A stretch of DNA of 64,000 bases from Vermamoeba vermiformis (taxonomy: Eukaryota > Tubulinea > Echinamoebida): assembly GCA_045837725.1 (NCBI GenBank), contig JBEWZL010000109.1, forward strand, positions 248,001 through 312,000, in the 5' to 3' direction. A program made the translations under genes and the position numbers. This document shows, piece after piece, positions 1 to 11,360 of this stretch; the stretch's first letter is position 1, and each line of letters begins with the position of its first letter. The notes below the pieces were generated by a model. That model had not been told where the DNA came from and searched no databases. It worked only from the letters and a program-made list of their open reading frames with translations.

Positions 1-1701
1 TGGAGGTTCAACAAAGGGAGATCCTGGAGAACTTCAAACAAATTAGCGGTGTGCGTAGCGATCAACAAGCGACGGAGATATTACGACGACACAATTGGGA
101 CCTTGATGTAAATATAATTTATCAATATTGTACCCAACGAGTTTGACTAACACGTCAGCAAACTTTCCAGATTGCTTTGGAAAATACCTTGGTAAATAAT
201 AATGTAAATACGAACAGAGATAATATTGGCGAGGCAGTATTCGAGGCACAACCCAACAGGTATTAATATCAATATTATCCCATTGTTTAATTCTTTTATA
301 ACAAATAATAATTTTTGAAAATTTTCTAGAGGTCTGGTAGCTCGCACAATATCAGCTTTTACTTCCCTCTTTGGTAAGAACATTAAATATGACATATTAA
401 TACCAAATTTATTTATTTGATAATATTAGGCACATTTTTACCTGGCCCAAGAGAAATTACAGATTCGACAATTGCAGCGAATCGTCTAGTCTCATTAATT
501 GACCGCAAATATGGCAACCAACACCCTCAATTTTTTGTCGGCAGTCACCTGCAGGCATTGCAACGCGGCAAGGACCAATACAAGCTTGTTTTGCTGTACT
601 TACATTCTGACATCCACGAGGACACGCCGACCTTTTGCAAGTAAGTGAAAATAAATTAATTTATTACCGTGAGAACAATATTTAATGCAAAATAGGGACA
701 TCCTGTGCCATCCTTCCGTCCGCAATCTGATCGATGACAATTTCATTCTGTGGGGCGGTGACATTCATAATCCCGAGGCTTTTAGAGTACGTATTGAATT
801 TCAATTTTTATTTTTAATTATTAACAATTAACCCTGCACAGCTTAATACCTTCACTGAGGCCTCGACCTATCCATTCTTCGCAGTCTGCTGTGCCTATCA
901 AACCACGCCACAATTTCACAATTTGTTAGCACAGCGCGGCATCAATCCGCAGCTCGCGCGACGAATGGGCCTCGTGATCTTTGAGCGCATTGAAGGTGTG
1001 ACTACGAGAGAGGCATTCATTCAAAGTCTCAACGAAGCTCTTGAACGCAATGGTCCTATCTTGGCTGCTGCTCGTGCTGAGATGTACGTAGTAGTCAAAC
1101 TACCACCAAATAGATCACATTACTAATGACTGCGACAGGGAGGAGCGTGAGTCAGAACGCATCTTGCGTGAAGAACAAGACCGTGCCTTTCAAGACGCAC
1201 TGGCCGCTGATCGCGAAAAAGAACAAAAGAAGCGCGAAGAGGAGCTGTTGAGACAACAAGAAGAAGAACGACTGTTGCGCGAACAAGAAGAACTCGCACG
1301 CCAAGAGGAGCTGCGACTACTGGAAGAAGAGCGTCGTCAACAAGAGAAGCAAAAGAAATTGACCGAGCTGCCGCCTGAACCAGTCAAGGGCGAGCCTAAC
1401 ACATCGACCTTTGTCATTCGCTTGACTGACGGGCAAAAGATTCAGCGACGATTCAGATACGAGGACAAGATGGGCGTAAGTAGTGCCTTATTTGGACATT
1501 GGAACACGTGAAAGATTAACACGCTCTTCTCAGCTCGTCTTCGAATTCGTAGCTGCAAAAGACCCTACCACAGAGAAGTACAGCTTGGTGACACATTTCC
1601 CGCGCAAAGCTTACACGGATCCGAACCAGACCGTGAAAGAAGCAGGTTTGACACCTCAAGCACTGTTGTTTGTTGAAGAAGATCTATCAGCTAGCCAATA
1701 A
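1..1701 (+). CDS. FAF2: FAF2/UBXD8-like UBA-UAS-UBX protein (5' partial)
   Basis: The gene is cut by the left edge; about seven exons are visible. The first exon encodes a UBA-like helix bundle (motifs ILENF, ATEILRRHNWDLD). The UAS thioredoxin-like domain follows (FFVGSHLQALQRG, VLLYLHSDIHEDTPTFC, DILCHPSVRNLIDDNFILW). Next is a long Glu/Arg/Gln coiled coil (about 1140-1370), then a C-terminal UBX domain (LPPEPVKGE, FPRKAYTDPNQTVKEAGL) ending at TAA 1699-1701. The order and spacing match FAF2/UBXD8, a p97/VCP adaptor that brings ubiquitinated ER and lipid-droplet clients for extraction. A lipid-droplet hairpin between UBA and UAS is not obvious; only a short amphipathic stretch (VARTISAFTSLFG) is present, so membrane insertion is uncertain. 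FAF1 is less likely because no ubiquitin-like repeats are seen. Introns start with GTAAAT, GTATTA, GTAAGA and GTACGT. Confidence 0.88.
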
Positions 1702-1776
1702 TGGTGAGCTACTATCGGTGAAGAATTGTACATAATAATAAACTCGTGTCTCGCATTCACAATGAGATTTTATTGA

Positions 1777-4628
1777 TTATATAAACAAAGTTTGTGTGTT
1801 GCTCGCAGCGCCATTGACAGTTGAAATCATGGGCACGCCACTGCTCTCCCAGCTCTTGCTCGGGGTAGCGCTCAAGTCCTTGTTGATCTGCACGGTCAAT
1901 TGATGCACGCCCTTCTTCTTCAACACTTTGCTGACTTGTTTCAACACGACTTGCTCGCTGGCAGTGCTGTCAATCACAATGTGAATGGAGCCAACCCAAT
2001 CGTCGGAAGTATTGGCCCAGAAATGTGGCTCGGAGTACTGAATGACGCCAGGAATGGTGCGGATCTGCTCCAACAACGAAGGCAATTTGCTATCAAAGCC
2101 AGCAGGAGCGCGTTGTAAGAGAGTGGCTGCAGAGCTCTTCAACAAGGGAATGACACTCAAGCCAATCAATACGGAGAGTGCAAATGAGCAGATCGGATCA
2201 GCAATGTTCCAGCCATAGAGATTGATCAAAATTGAGCTGATAATCACCGCCACACTGCCGAGAGTGTCTGCCAAAATATGCAAGAAAATGCCTTGCAAGT
2301 TCTCACTGTGCTCGTGATTGTGACCGTGGCCGTGATGGTGATGACTGTGACCATGGCCGTGATCGTGACCGTGATCGTGTTTCTTTTCTTTTTTGTGCTT
2401 CTTCTCTTTCTTCTTGTGATCGTGATCATGACCGTGATCGTGACCGTGGCCGTGATCGTGGTCACAGTGCTCGTCGTGCTTGTGCCCATGACCGGCTTCG
2501 TGCTCGTGGTCGTGTTTGTCCTTCTTCTTGCCACAGAGACTGTCCAACATGTCGCCGTGGAAAGCAAAAATTCCGACTAAATTGACCAAGAATCCAAGCA
2601 CTGAGACCAAGAGCAGGCGGTCAGTCTTGACCTCTGGGGGCTCGAATATTCTTTCAATGGAGCGCAACAAAATTGAGAAGGCAATGAAGCACAAAAACAC
2701 GCCGTTCACAAAGCCACTCAGCACTTCAACACGGCCATAGCTGACTCGAGTGTTAGACGGATTTTAACGATATATCTAGATGTGCACGTACCCGTAAGTG
2801 AAGACTTGATTGGGCTCCCACTTGGCAATGACTGAAGCGTAGAGACCAATGCCCAACGCAGTGCAGTCAAACAACATGTGGAACGCGTCGGAAATCAGAC
2901 CCAAACTGTTGGTCCAAAAGCCGTAAATTAACTCCACGAACATGAACGACAAGTTGACCATCACTGCAACGCAATTAGTATCAAAAACAACACTTGCATT
3001 CGATGGTCTGTACTTACAGAAAAGGAAAATCTTTCTGCTGTCAGCGTTTTCCCAAATAGTTTTGAGCACCAATTTAGCACCACGCGAGAACGACGGAGAA
3101 CCGAAGGACAATGCCGCGCTAGAGCCAGTGGGCAACAACGGTGCATCAGAGCTGTGCAAGTTGTGCTCGCGGAACAGAGTTTGAAATGCGAAGAAAAACA
3201 TGCCGAAGACAAGCAGAGCTGAGAACGAGAATCCAAATCCCCAGATCAAATTCATCAAAAATCCAGCTGCAAATGTAGCACCGAGACTGACTGACACGCG
3301 CATCGGTGCTTTGAGCTGCACTGCGGCCATAAAGTCCACGTGATAGTCTGCGGCAATCAACACGGCAGAAGTGACACCTGTCAACACCAACTTGTGGAAG
3401 AATGACACTTGTGCCACTGTCGCACTCTGTGTGGTGTGGCAGTTAGTCATTGCAACAATTCAGCGCAAAGATAAGCACGTACAGTGATGGACTGGTACAT
3501 CGCGAAGGGGAACAAAGCCATGGCAGCCGTGACGAGGCCGAGGGAGAACATGCGCTTAGAACTGCCGAACATGCCGTGCAACTTGCGCGCCATTCTCTTG
3601 CGCAGTGCTGTCAAGAGGACTGCAATGAACAGAGAAATTCCGCCGACAGTCGTGTCTGAAATGATCCACACGCCTGCACACTCGTCAATACACAATTGCA
3701 ATAGTCATATTAACCTCCACGTATTATTTCTATAGTTAATGAATAAGAGCTATGATTGATCGTACCTAATTGCCAGTGCTGATCTGAGACAGTGAGGGTG
3801 TGAGTGTTGGTAAAGAAATACAACAGCACTTGTCCCGCCAATGCGATGAATGCACCTCTGATCTATAAATAGCACCGCACTGTATTTAGTAATCTTGATC
3901 GTACAATAGCGATGAGTCATTACGCACCACTGCAGGGGTTTGAGTTCGGCTATTGAACACGGCAGCGATGACAAAGAATAAAACTGCATCGGCATATTGA
4001 CCAGCCAATAGTGTCCTATTTAGATAGCATTAATATTATTATAATTTTAAACAATTATTGTATTTTCGTCGGGTTTGGTTGCAGACGTCAGCGATTTTTG
4101 TTACCTTAAAGGGCCGTAGTATTTGACGGCGAAGCACCAAAATACTAAATTGAGAGCTAATACTATGCCATAGACACTCACGACAAACCACTGAAGTTGA
4201 AATTCGATCAGATCCGGTCATTTAAAATTTGAAACTTCGTTGCACTCTTCGCATTAATATGCTTACGTGTTTGCCTGTTAATTCTCTGCTCCAAGGCTTG
4301 TGTGCAACTAAAAATACAATGGCAGCGGGTAATAGGGTCCAAAATAGAAAAGTCGTGATCGGGTAGTGCGCGTTGTAAAACAGGTCGTGGAGAGGAAATG
4401 TAATTATCGCACTCAAAGATTTGACAATAGCGAATATTGCCAATAATCCAGTGGTCCTACAGAATTATTAGGGAGTTTTGTCAGTTAGATCTGAAAATAA
4501 TTATTAAATTGTCAAAAAAAAAACTTTAAAAAATTGCTGCAATTAAATCAAGTAATAAATCTATATACTCACGATATATCATTGACCTTCGTCTTCTCCT
4601 TAGCTATATCAATGTCTAGCAAAAACAT
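1777..4628 (-). CDS. SLC30A5: ZnT5/ZnT7-like cation diffusion zinc transporter with N-terminal membrane extension
   Basis: Predicted to load zinc into the secretory pathway. The C-terminal half is a classic CDF transporter. TM2 carries HMLFD and TM5 carries HILAD, the two HxxxD zinc sites. The signature YGRVEVLSGFVNG matches ZnT5/ZnT7. A very long His/Asp/Gly/Lys-rich cytoplasmic loop lies between TM4 and TM5 (about 2290-2540 on this strand). The C-terminal domain contains PHFWAN, and the protein ends NTQTLFI. At least five upstream exons (about 2990-4628) add many hydrophobic segments, as in SLC30A5 and fungal Msc2 rather than the short SLC30A7. In animals ZnT5 works as a heterodimer with ZnT6; no partner is visible here. 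The start was chosen at the ATG 4628-4626, giving MFLLDIDIAKEK spliced to the next exon. The 3' end converges on the FAF2-like gene with about 75 bp between the stops. Confidence 0.9.
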
Positions 4629-4664
4629 GTTGCGGTCATAATTCAAAACAACTAATAATAACTA

Positions 4665-4845
4665 GCTGAAAAAAGCCAAGCAATCGTCCACGAGCAGTAT
4701 AATAAAATAATAGGACCTGCTGCGCTCGTGGTCTCAAAGATGAAATTGAAAGGAGCGCGAGCCCAACTTGCGCACGGGATCAGCCCTGGTAAAACTGTTG
4801 GCCCTGGTTGAGAGGATCTATCAAGAGAGTAGCCTCGTCAACCCC
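4665..4845 (-). ncRNA. candidate structured non-coding RNA, unidentified
   Basis: A GC-rich island in an otherwise AT-rich spacer. One stem pairs 4688-4697 (CCACGAGCAG) with 4720-4731 (CTGCGCTCGTGG), with a 2-nt bulge. A second pairs 4806-4815 with 4833-4843 (GGTTGAGAGG against CCTCGTCAACC), with one bulged base. On the minus strand the first stem is followed by GCTTGGC and a run of six T at 4674-4669, resembling a pol III terminator. I do not recognise U1-U6, SRP, RNase P or U3 signatures, nor a tRNA-like B box. On the plus strand a short open frame (ATG 4740, 23 codons) also crosses the island, so a coding exon is an alternative. The rest of the spacer (4846-5037) is AT-rich and shows nothing else. 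Confidence 0.35.
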
Positions 4846-5037
4846 ACTACAACACTTAGGAGTATAAAACAGTTTTGGTTATATTTCTTGATGAGATTAG
4901 CCGTTCCCGTTGTTTGATCAGATGACGCGATCCTTTTATTGTTTGGTTTTATGTACAAAAAGGTCCTCGTTCTATGTGCTATATAGATAATAATTATATT
5001 CGTAAAGCTGTATTTTGACTAGTCATTTCCATCCAAT

Positions 5038-5436
5038 TTAGCTCATAACTGTAAATTAAAATATCGTTAGCCATTCGAATATTTTAATAGATCCAGTTTG
5101 CTTACTAATTTGAGGTTTCTTAGGAGGTGAAGCCTTGTCCTTGAGAGGCTTAACGCCGTATACGAGACCGCAACCTAGACGAATTTGATATAAATAAATT
5201 GTTGCTATTAATTATTATAATAATTCCCAAGCGTATTTAATCAATGATAATACTGCATAAATACTAATAATATTATCAATTGTTATTTGAATTTTTTTGC
5301 AGTCGAATTATCGCTTACCAAGGATAAACAAAATAGTTCCAGCAACAGGGGCGGGGTATTTGCCCAAAGCCTTGGAAAATCGCAACAATTTGAGGCCAGT
5401 AGGGCTGGTGCTAGTGAGTTTAGTCTCGTGGTTCAT
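5038..5436 (-). CDS. small single-pass membrane protein, unrecognised
   Basis: Three exons give a protein of about 65 residues. It starts MNHETKLTSTSPTG and continues with a basic segment (LKLLRFSKALGKYPAP). One hydrophobic helix follows (VAGTILFILGCGLVYG). A short Lys/Pro-rich tail (KPLKDKASPPKKPQ) ends IIMS at TAA 5040-5038. The introns have good ends: GTAAGC on the first, and an intron between about 5049 and 5110 with AATTTACAG. The last exon is only 11 nt. The size, positive N-side and single helix would fit a mitochondrial inner-membrane or ER micro-subunit, but I recognise no family. A possible 5' UTR exon lies upstream, since a TTTTCCAG acceptor sits near 5465. The start codon is the first in-frame ATG after that acceptor. 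Confidence 0.5.
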
Positions 5437-5654
5437 TATATTATGGTGTTTGGTTGGACCTTCTGGAAAATAAAATGAAATTAATTTGAGAGCCAGTTGT
5501 TTATTTCAGCAGCCCCGGATCGCAAGCAATAAAGCCCGAAGTCACCATACATTTGGCCTAATTATTGTATTATTCACGCTAAATTTGAGCAACAAGCGTG
5601 TGCCCATGGAGGCGATCTCAGAACAAGAACTTTACATTTCTAGGTGCTTGAAAA

Positions 5655-8578
5655 ATGAGTGTGAGTGCCTCGCGTACGTTTCAATTAAGGTAATAATATT
5701 TTCCACGTTAATTGAGCTTATATTTGATCGTTTAATTGAGTAATAATTGACAGAATTATAATTTCTGTAGCTGAAAATCCTTTTGATAGGCGGAGAGTGT
5801 TTGCGACGCTTGTCAACATACTAGCAACGAACATGGCAGTACCAGCGTAAGGACCATGAAAAGCAATATTTGCATCCAGATCTGGCCTGAAAATGACTCG
5901 TTTTTCAATTTGTAGGACTCTGTAGCGAAGAAAATATACAAAGCAATGTTTGGTTTCGATGAAGTACGTCCCAATCACGATCAAGCGGTCTGTCTCGCTG
6001 TCGAGGGGCGTTCTATTGTACTGGTGCTACCCACCGGCAACGGCAAAAGTTACTGCTTTTGGGTACGTGTAGCGGTCAATATTAGACCTTGCAATGTTAA
6101 TAATCGAGTCCACTAGGCACCTGTGTTACTAAGCGAAGGTCTGGCCATCATTGTCGAGCCACTGCTCTCATTAATCAGTGACCAATTGACGCGCCTCAAC
6201 AAGGTATAAATGACAGTATTTTGCCAGTACTTTTAGCTTTCTAACGCAATGGCATTAGAAATACCTGCAACGAGAGGGCTATGAGGCAGTAGCAATTACA
6301 GGTGAGGGTCAAAAATACCCTGGCCAGTACGACATCAAGCAAGCAGACCTGTTCGCTCGATTGAGCAATCCAGGCACGCACAAACAGATTAAATTTATCT
6401 ACATGACCGCTGAGAAGTTGAGCAATTGGGTTGTGTCGAAGAAATTCGAACGACTGACACAGCTCACAAAGGTTAACAGGTCAGTCCCACTGCTCCAATT
6501 GAAATTGATTCAAACTGAAAATATAATGCGGTACTTCTAGAGTTATATTCGACGAGGCCTTTGTGCTAAGTCAGTGGAGTGATTTTAGGCCTGAGCACTA
6601 TCAGACTTTGAAAGCGATCACGACCTTGTTCCCAAGCATTCCCTACACTCTTGCCACAGGTACTTCAGTAATTGTGCTTCGTCCCTAGTGTACCTAACGC
6701 TCCCGCCATCAGCGTGCATGACACCCGCTACCTTGCAGACTCTTACTAAGAACCTCAACTTGGCCCCATCGGTTATCATTGGTGACCTGTCACGACCGAA
6801 CTTGTTGTATGTAGCTCACTCGTTAATTGCATCAGTATCTGATCAATTACGTCTGTGTCTGATCTTTTTGTAGTATCAATGTTCGGCGAAGGGGCATAGA
6901 AAAATATAATAGAAAGAAGGACGACGAAGACAACAAATCAGATCTGAGGGACGTTGTTAATTTGATCAACAAATACAAAAACGACTTTGGAATCATTTAT
7001 TGCAGTTCAAAGAGACAGTGTGACAAGTTATTAACGAGATTGCTCGAAGTACGTCCATAGACTGATTTAGTTATGCCATTAACAACTCCTCTTTTAGCTG
7101 GGCGTGAAAAATATTGACAAGTACTATGGCACGAGCATGACACACTCCTCGTCACAGCGCACATCAGCAGAGAACATTGCAACCATGAACAAGTGGCACC
7201 GTGGCGAGATCAAGTGCATGATTGCCACGACTGCTTTTGGCATGGGCATTGACAAGCCCAACGTGCGCTATGTCGTGCACTGGACCATGGCTGAATCAGG
7301 CGTGTCTTATTACCAGCAGATTGGACGGTACGTGCCATACCAATCAATGATGAATTAGTGCTCATGACCAAATAGAGCAGGCCGAGATGGACTTCCCAGC
7401 GAGTGTCTGCTGTACTACCACTACCTTCACAAGACGACCATTCAGAAGATCAAACAAGGCAATCCTAGTGCTGAGCGAGATGTGCGCAACATGTTCCGAT
7501 ATTGTCGCAATAACTACCTCTGTCGCCACGTGCAAATAAGTGTAAGGACAATAGCATGCCTACTCATTTGCACCACTAATCCCTGAGTAGATATTGATTG
7601 GTCAGCCCAAACTAGAGCCCTGTCGCAAGATGTGCGATGTGTGTCTTCGTCCTGGTGGCATTCCACAACTCGAATACGTGGATTATTCAGCCTACGCAAA
7701 GGACATATGCACATTTGGTAGGTCATCATTAACCTGTTCATAAGCACATACTCAATTTAGCAGTATGGAACATCAATCTGTCTGGCCTGCTGCATATCAC
7801 CTTGTCGGAGCTGCACCTATTGTTGATAAAGAAATCAACGAAGCACGATCTGACACAAAACGAAGAATTGAACGAACAACTTGACATTCTTCGACAGAAA
7901 TACTCGTCTTTGAGGGACTACAACCACGAGCTGTTGATTGAATTAGTTGTGCGAGGATTTCTGCGAGATGAGGTCACAGACGATAGCTCTACCATTGTAG
8001 CACATTTAAAGGTACGAATTTGTGCCAAATCAATGTACTAATGTGATTGCAGGTCGATGAAGAGCCACTGGACAAAGTGTTCGACTTTGTTGTACCCAAG
8101 CCATTGCTGGAAGTCCGTGTTGAGCTTCCTGAACCTGGGTCGACTGCAAAAAGAAAAAATCTGAAACGCAAGCGCGAGTTCCAAGACAGTTTTTTCGATG
8201 AAAAGATTGACGTGCCAGTGCATGAAATATCTAGTGATGAAGAGGGATTCACGAAAGAAGTGTGGAAAGTTGAGAAAATCCTCGATAGACAAGCAATTGT
8301 AAGAGCCATTGACCAAATGATTCCACGCCAATTAACGTGTATTTGCAGTACGCTGAGCCTTACTTGAGTGTTTTGTGGGAAACACAGGAAGTTACATTGG
8401 AACCGGAACAAGAAATACGCAGGAGTAAGTGACTAGTATTTACATGCTTACATGGCTCTTATCGTAGTATTTAGATTGCAGCAAGCTCTATCGTGAATTC
8501 AGAGCTGAGCAGGAGAGACAGGGCAAGTGGGCCTCTGAACCAACAAACATCTTCGAGCTCGATTTCTACTCGTCATAG
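5655..8578 (+). CDS. RecQ-family ATP-dependent DNA helicase
   Basis: Likely a 3'-5' DNA helicase for recombination and replication repair. Motif 0 is FGFDEVRPNHDQA, and Walker A is VLPTGNGKS. Motif Ia region is EPLLSLISDQL. Motif II reads DEAF, followed by SQWSDFRPEH, where RecQ enzymes usually have DEAH. The motif IV region is LSRPNLL, motif V is ATTAFGMGIDKPNVRYVVHW, and motif VI is YYQQIGRAGRDG. The RecQ zinc-binding Cys residues follow (RYCRN, LCRHV, EPCRKMCDVC). The C-terminal part is winged-helix-like, then basic (RKNLKRKREF), and ends NIFELDFYSS before TAG 8576-8578. About 12 exons. The start (ATG 5655) joins a 19-nt exon (MSVSAS) to the next exon (PENPFDRR). This needs a GTACCA donor after NMA, which keeps the frame into DSVAKKIYKAMFGF; ATG 5952 is the alternative start. 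No HRDC domain was recognised. Confidence 0.85.
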
Positions 8579-8686
8579 GCCACTCAGTCGGTGCGAATTG
8601 AATTCACTGCTTTGCCTCGCCTGTGCTTCTGCGGGCTTCTTTCGACGGAACTTTGTTTTGTACAACCCTTGTTGGATAGTTAGCAA

Positions 8687-9536
8687 TCATCTAGGTGTTA
8701 AAATGGACGTACGATAACCGATGTACACTACGAACAACAGTAGCAGCAAGAAGATGAGAAGTAAAAAGACGGCACTTGGATCGTTTTGCATGGCAATCCA
8801 TCTTGAGTACGTCCTGCGAATAAATACAATTAGTTGCTGCATGCGAGTAAAAGCTCTCACCATAACTCTCCGACGCATATCTTTCCATCGCTTGAATCAA
8901 CCATCCCTAGCGTTGCTATTAGACGACTCTCACGAGATCATTTACTCACCGTCCATGCACACTTTGCACACGTGTTGATAACAACGCAGTCCAGGCCCAC
9001 ACCAATTTGACACTCCGTAAGAACCTGTCATAGTGTTAGACAAACAATAAAGTGAAATGCCACGTGCCTGTATCGTAAGGACAATCTGCTTTATATAATG
9101 GATGCACCAGCACGCTGGCACATGTGCCGTTGTCGGTACAATATTCGTTGATATCGCACGTGAGACTCGTGGCGAAGGGATCGTGCCCTGAAGTGCCGGG
9201 AAAACATTCTCCGCACTGTGTTAAATGCCCTTGTTATTTAAATTACCACTACTGAGTATTATTACCAACCTGAGGTTTATTCGGATCTTCGTCAATAAAA
9301 AATGATACTTGGTTAGCAGCGCAGCCTCTATTATTGTCTTTGACGTTCGATAACCTCGAGACTGCCCTATTTTCTGGCCCTAAATTATTCGAAATTACTC
9401 TTCAGTCCAAATTTAAGTTTCGCGTACCAGCGCATGATCCAGGGTTAGGTGAGATGCCAGCGCTCTGATTAAACAAGCACGCAGCGTGGACTGAGTATAG
9501 GAGGCAGCAAAATAATACAGCAGCTCTCAACTTCAT
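8687..9536 (-). CDS. Cys-rich type I membrane protein with signal peptide, family unknown
   Basis: The N-terminus MKLRAAVLFCCLLYSVHA is a clear signal peptide with a likely cut before ACLF. The ectodomain is spread over several small exons and is Cys-rich. Visible pieces are NQSAGISPNPGSCA, a segment with NNRGCAANQVSFFIDEDPNK, CGECFPGTSGHDP, CDINEYCTDNGTC and GLRCYQHVCKVC. The last exon gives SRWIAMQNDPSA, a hydrophobic helix (VFLLLIFLLLLLFVVYIG) and the short tail YRTSILTPR before TGA at 8687. Paired Cys spacing resembles EGF-like or small Cys-knot modules, but I cannot assign a domain. It is probably a surface receptor or adhesion protein. The start (ATG 9536) is fixed by the signal peptide. 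The gene converges on the RecQ gene, 108 bp away. Confidence 0.6.
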
Positions 9537-9848
9537 GTTTAGTGTAATAATAATGAGTGGCGAAGCCTTGAAAAGTGCAGATTCGCAGTTTTCATTCAAG
9601 TTTCTGTTGGAGAATTAGCGTTCGTATCGCCAAGTTTAGAGTGTTATTAGTTTACCACATATACGAGCAAGTTATTGATTTGATAGGCTTCTTAAGAGAG
9701 CTTCCTCGACTTCGTTGTTTCGGGCTTGCTTTGTTCGTACTCCTTGATTTTACCCTTGATCTGGATCCAGCGCACCGCAAAAAGAGACCGGGATGACAAC
9801 AACAATATTTTTATGTGGATTTATTGTAGTTCATTTTTAACAAGGTTT
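9537..9848. other. intergenic spacer with an orphan coding-like stretch
   Basis: The spacer lies between the type I membrane protein gene and RPS9. On the minus strand, about 9795 down to 9692, there is an open stretch with coding-like codons and exon-like GC (FAVRWIQIKGKIKEYEQ then SKPETTKSRKLS, stop TAA 9694-9692). It has no ATG and no convincing upstream acceptor or exon. It could be the last exon of an unresolved small gene or a decayed fragment. The remainder is AT-rich and shows nothing recognisable. Confidence 0.3.
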
Positions 9849-10813
9849 TTATTCGTCATCACCAGCGTCTTTCTTGGCGGCGTTTCTGATCTTCTTTCTC
9901 TTAACGCGACCGGCTCTGCCTCCACCGAGAGGAGAGGTCAAAGAGTGACCGATAAACTTTTGGCTGTCAGTGCGAACAATAAAAGAGGGAACGTCAACCA
10001 TTTGCTTGCCAACTCTAAAAAAAATTATTGGGTTAATGATCGGATCTGCATCCAATTGGAAATAAATTTAAAAAAATATCCAACGCTAAAAGGATAAGCC
10101 GAAGTATATAAATAATTATTCTGAATACATACCTGACGTGTCTTTGCTTAATGAGAACACGAGCGTGGTGGATGGTCTTAGCCATACCGAGCTTGAGGAC
10201 TTGAGTTTGCAATCTTCGCTCAAGGAAATCAGCGACGTCCAAGGCCAAGACGTAATCCAACTTGTTCTTAGACTCGTCCATAACACCCATACGGTGCAAT
10301 CTGCGCAAGAGAGCAGAACCCTCGAAAATACGTCTGGGATCCTTCTCGTCCAAAGTCAACAACTCACGAGCAGCGGTTCTGATCTTCTTGAGAACGTATT
10401 TGACTCTCCAAACTTCACGCTTGTTCTTCAAACCAAACTCACCAACCAACTTGAGTTCGGAGTCGATGCGCTCCTTCTCGAAGGGGCGACGAGGAGTGGA
10501 GAAAGTCTTGGAGTCTACATGTAATTGGTTATTATATGGAACAAAAAATAATAATTAAACGCGTGCTGGTAGACCAAAAATAATAATAATTGTAATTATT
10601 AAATAGTATCTTCTTATTGCAGCAACCATCATTGGTGAAAGCAATGTAGATGCATTGTACGTATATTTTCCGTGTTATATTAAATAAGAGTAATAATGAG
10701 GCAATAAATGGTCCGTTGATCGTCAGTAAAACCAGATTTGGCCCAGATCCTGCAACGCTTAATCAATAGCCACTCCTATACTTACGATTTCTAAGTACAG
10801 AGGTGGTGGGCAT
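9849..10813 (-). CDS. RPS9: 40S ribosomal protein S9 (uS4)
   Basis: Three exons encode the small-subunit protein uS4, an early 18S rRNA binder that also shapes the mRNA entry site. The first exon gives MPTTSVLRN and splices through GTAAGT to [20 protein letters not shown]. The second carries [17 protein letters not shown], the S4 RNA-binding core ([37 protein letters not shown]) and [13 protein letters not shown]. The third carries [14 protein letters not shown] and a basic tail ending KKDAGDDE at TAA 9851-9849. Length (about 190 aa) and sequence match eukaryotic RPS9 throughout, so the call is secure. The first coding exon is very short, as is common in ribosomal protein genes. It is divergent from the hydrolase gene at 11361. 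Confidence 0.97.
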
Positions 10814-11360
10814 CTTCCACTATCGTTGTTGTCTTGGACTCTGTGTGCAGAAAGGGAAAGAATGAGGAAGCAAAAAGCGAAAAAACACCGAACCGAGACT
10901 TAACCGCAAAGTTAAGTCATGGTTTCACCTGATTGGCCAGAAAAAATCAAGTCGTCCACACAGGTTGGTAGAGCGTTTTTAAAGCCATTGATCACGCAAG
11001 TCAACAAATTATCAACATTAAATACTGCAAAGTACCTTTTCGCATCGCCAACCAGCGCGTAAACACAGATTGAGTTTTGTTGAGTCAGTTTTTATCCCGT
11101 TGACGAACTTTTGGAGTAACAGCATTCTATTATATTATTAAGATCGGGGGCAACTAATTAGCTGCTCCTCGCCATATCAGATCCAACCCAGACCGGCTTA
11201 TTGATCTTCAACAGTTTTGGTAATTTACAACAATTTTTATTCTTTGGTCTCTGGTAGTAGACGTGTTACGAAAGGTATGTCCGTCGATTGCACGTTAAGA
11301 TTAAGCAATAGAAATTTTTGTTGCCGCAGTTTTGTTTTTCTTACTGTCTGGACGATCACC
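10814..11360. promoter_or_regulatory. divergent promoter region of RPS9 and the hydrolase gene, with a hairpin
   Basis: This 547-bp spacer separates two divergent genes and probably holds both promoters. It contains a perfect inverted repeat, GACTTAAC (10897-10904) and GTTAAGTC (10911-10918), around a 6-nt loop CGCAAA. A purine-rich tract lies at about 10850-10890. A CAGATCC motif lies near 11176. Open frame continues upstream of 11361 toward 11217, so part of the right end may be 5' UTR or an additional coding exon of the hydrolase. No TATA box was identified. Confidence 0.4.

Noticed and set aside
2278-2580. Long plus-strand open frame of Val/Leu-rich repeats
   Set aside because: It is the antisense of the His/Asp/Gly-rich loop of the zinc transporter; repetitive codons keep all frames open.
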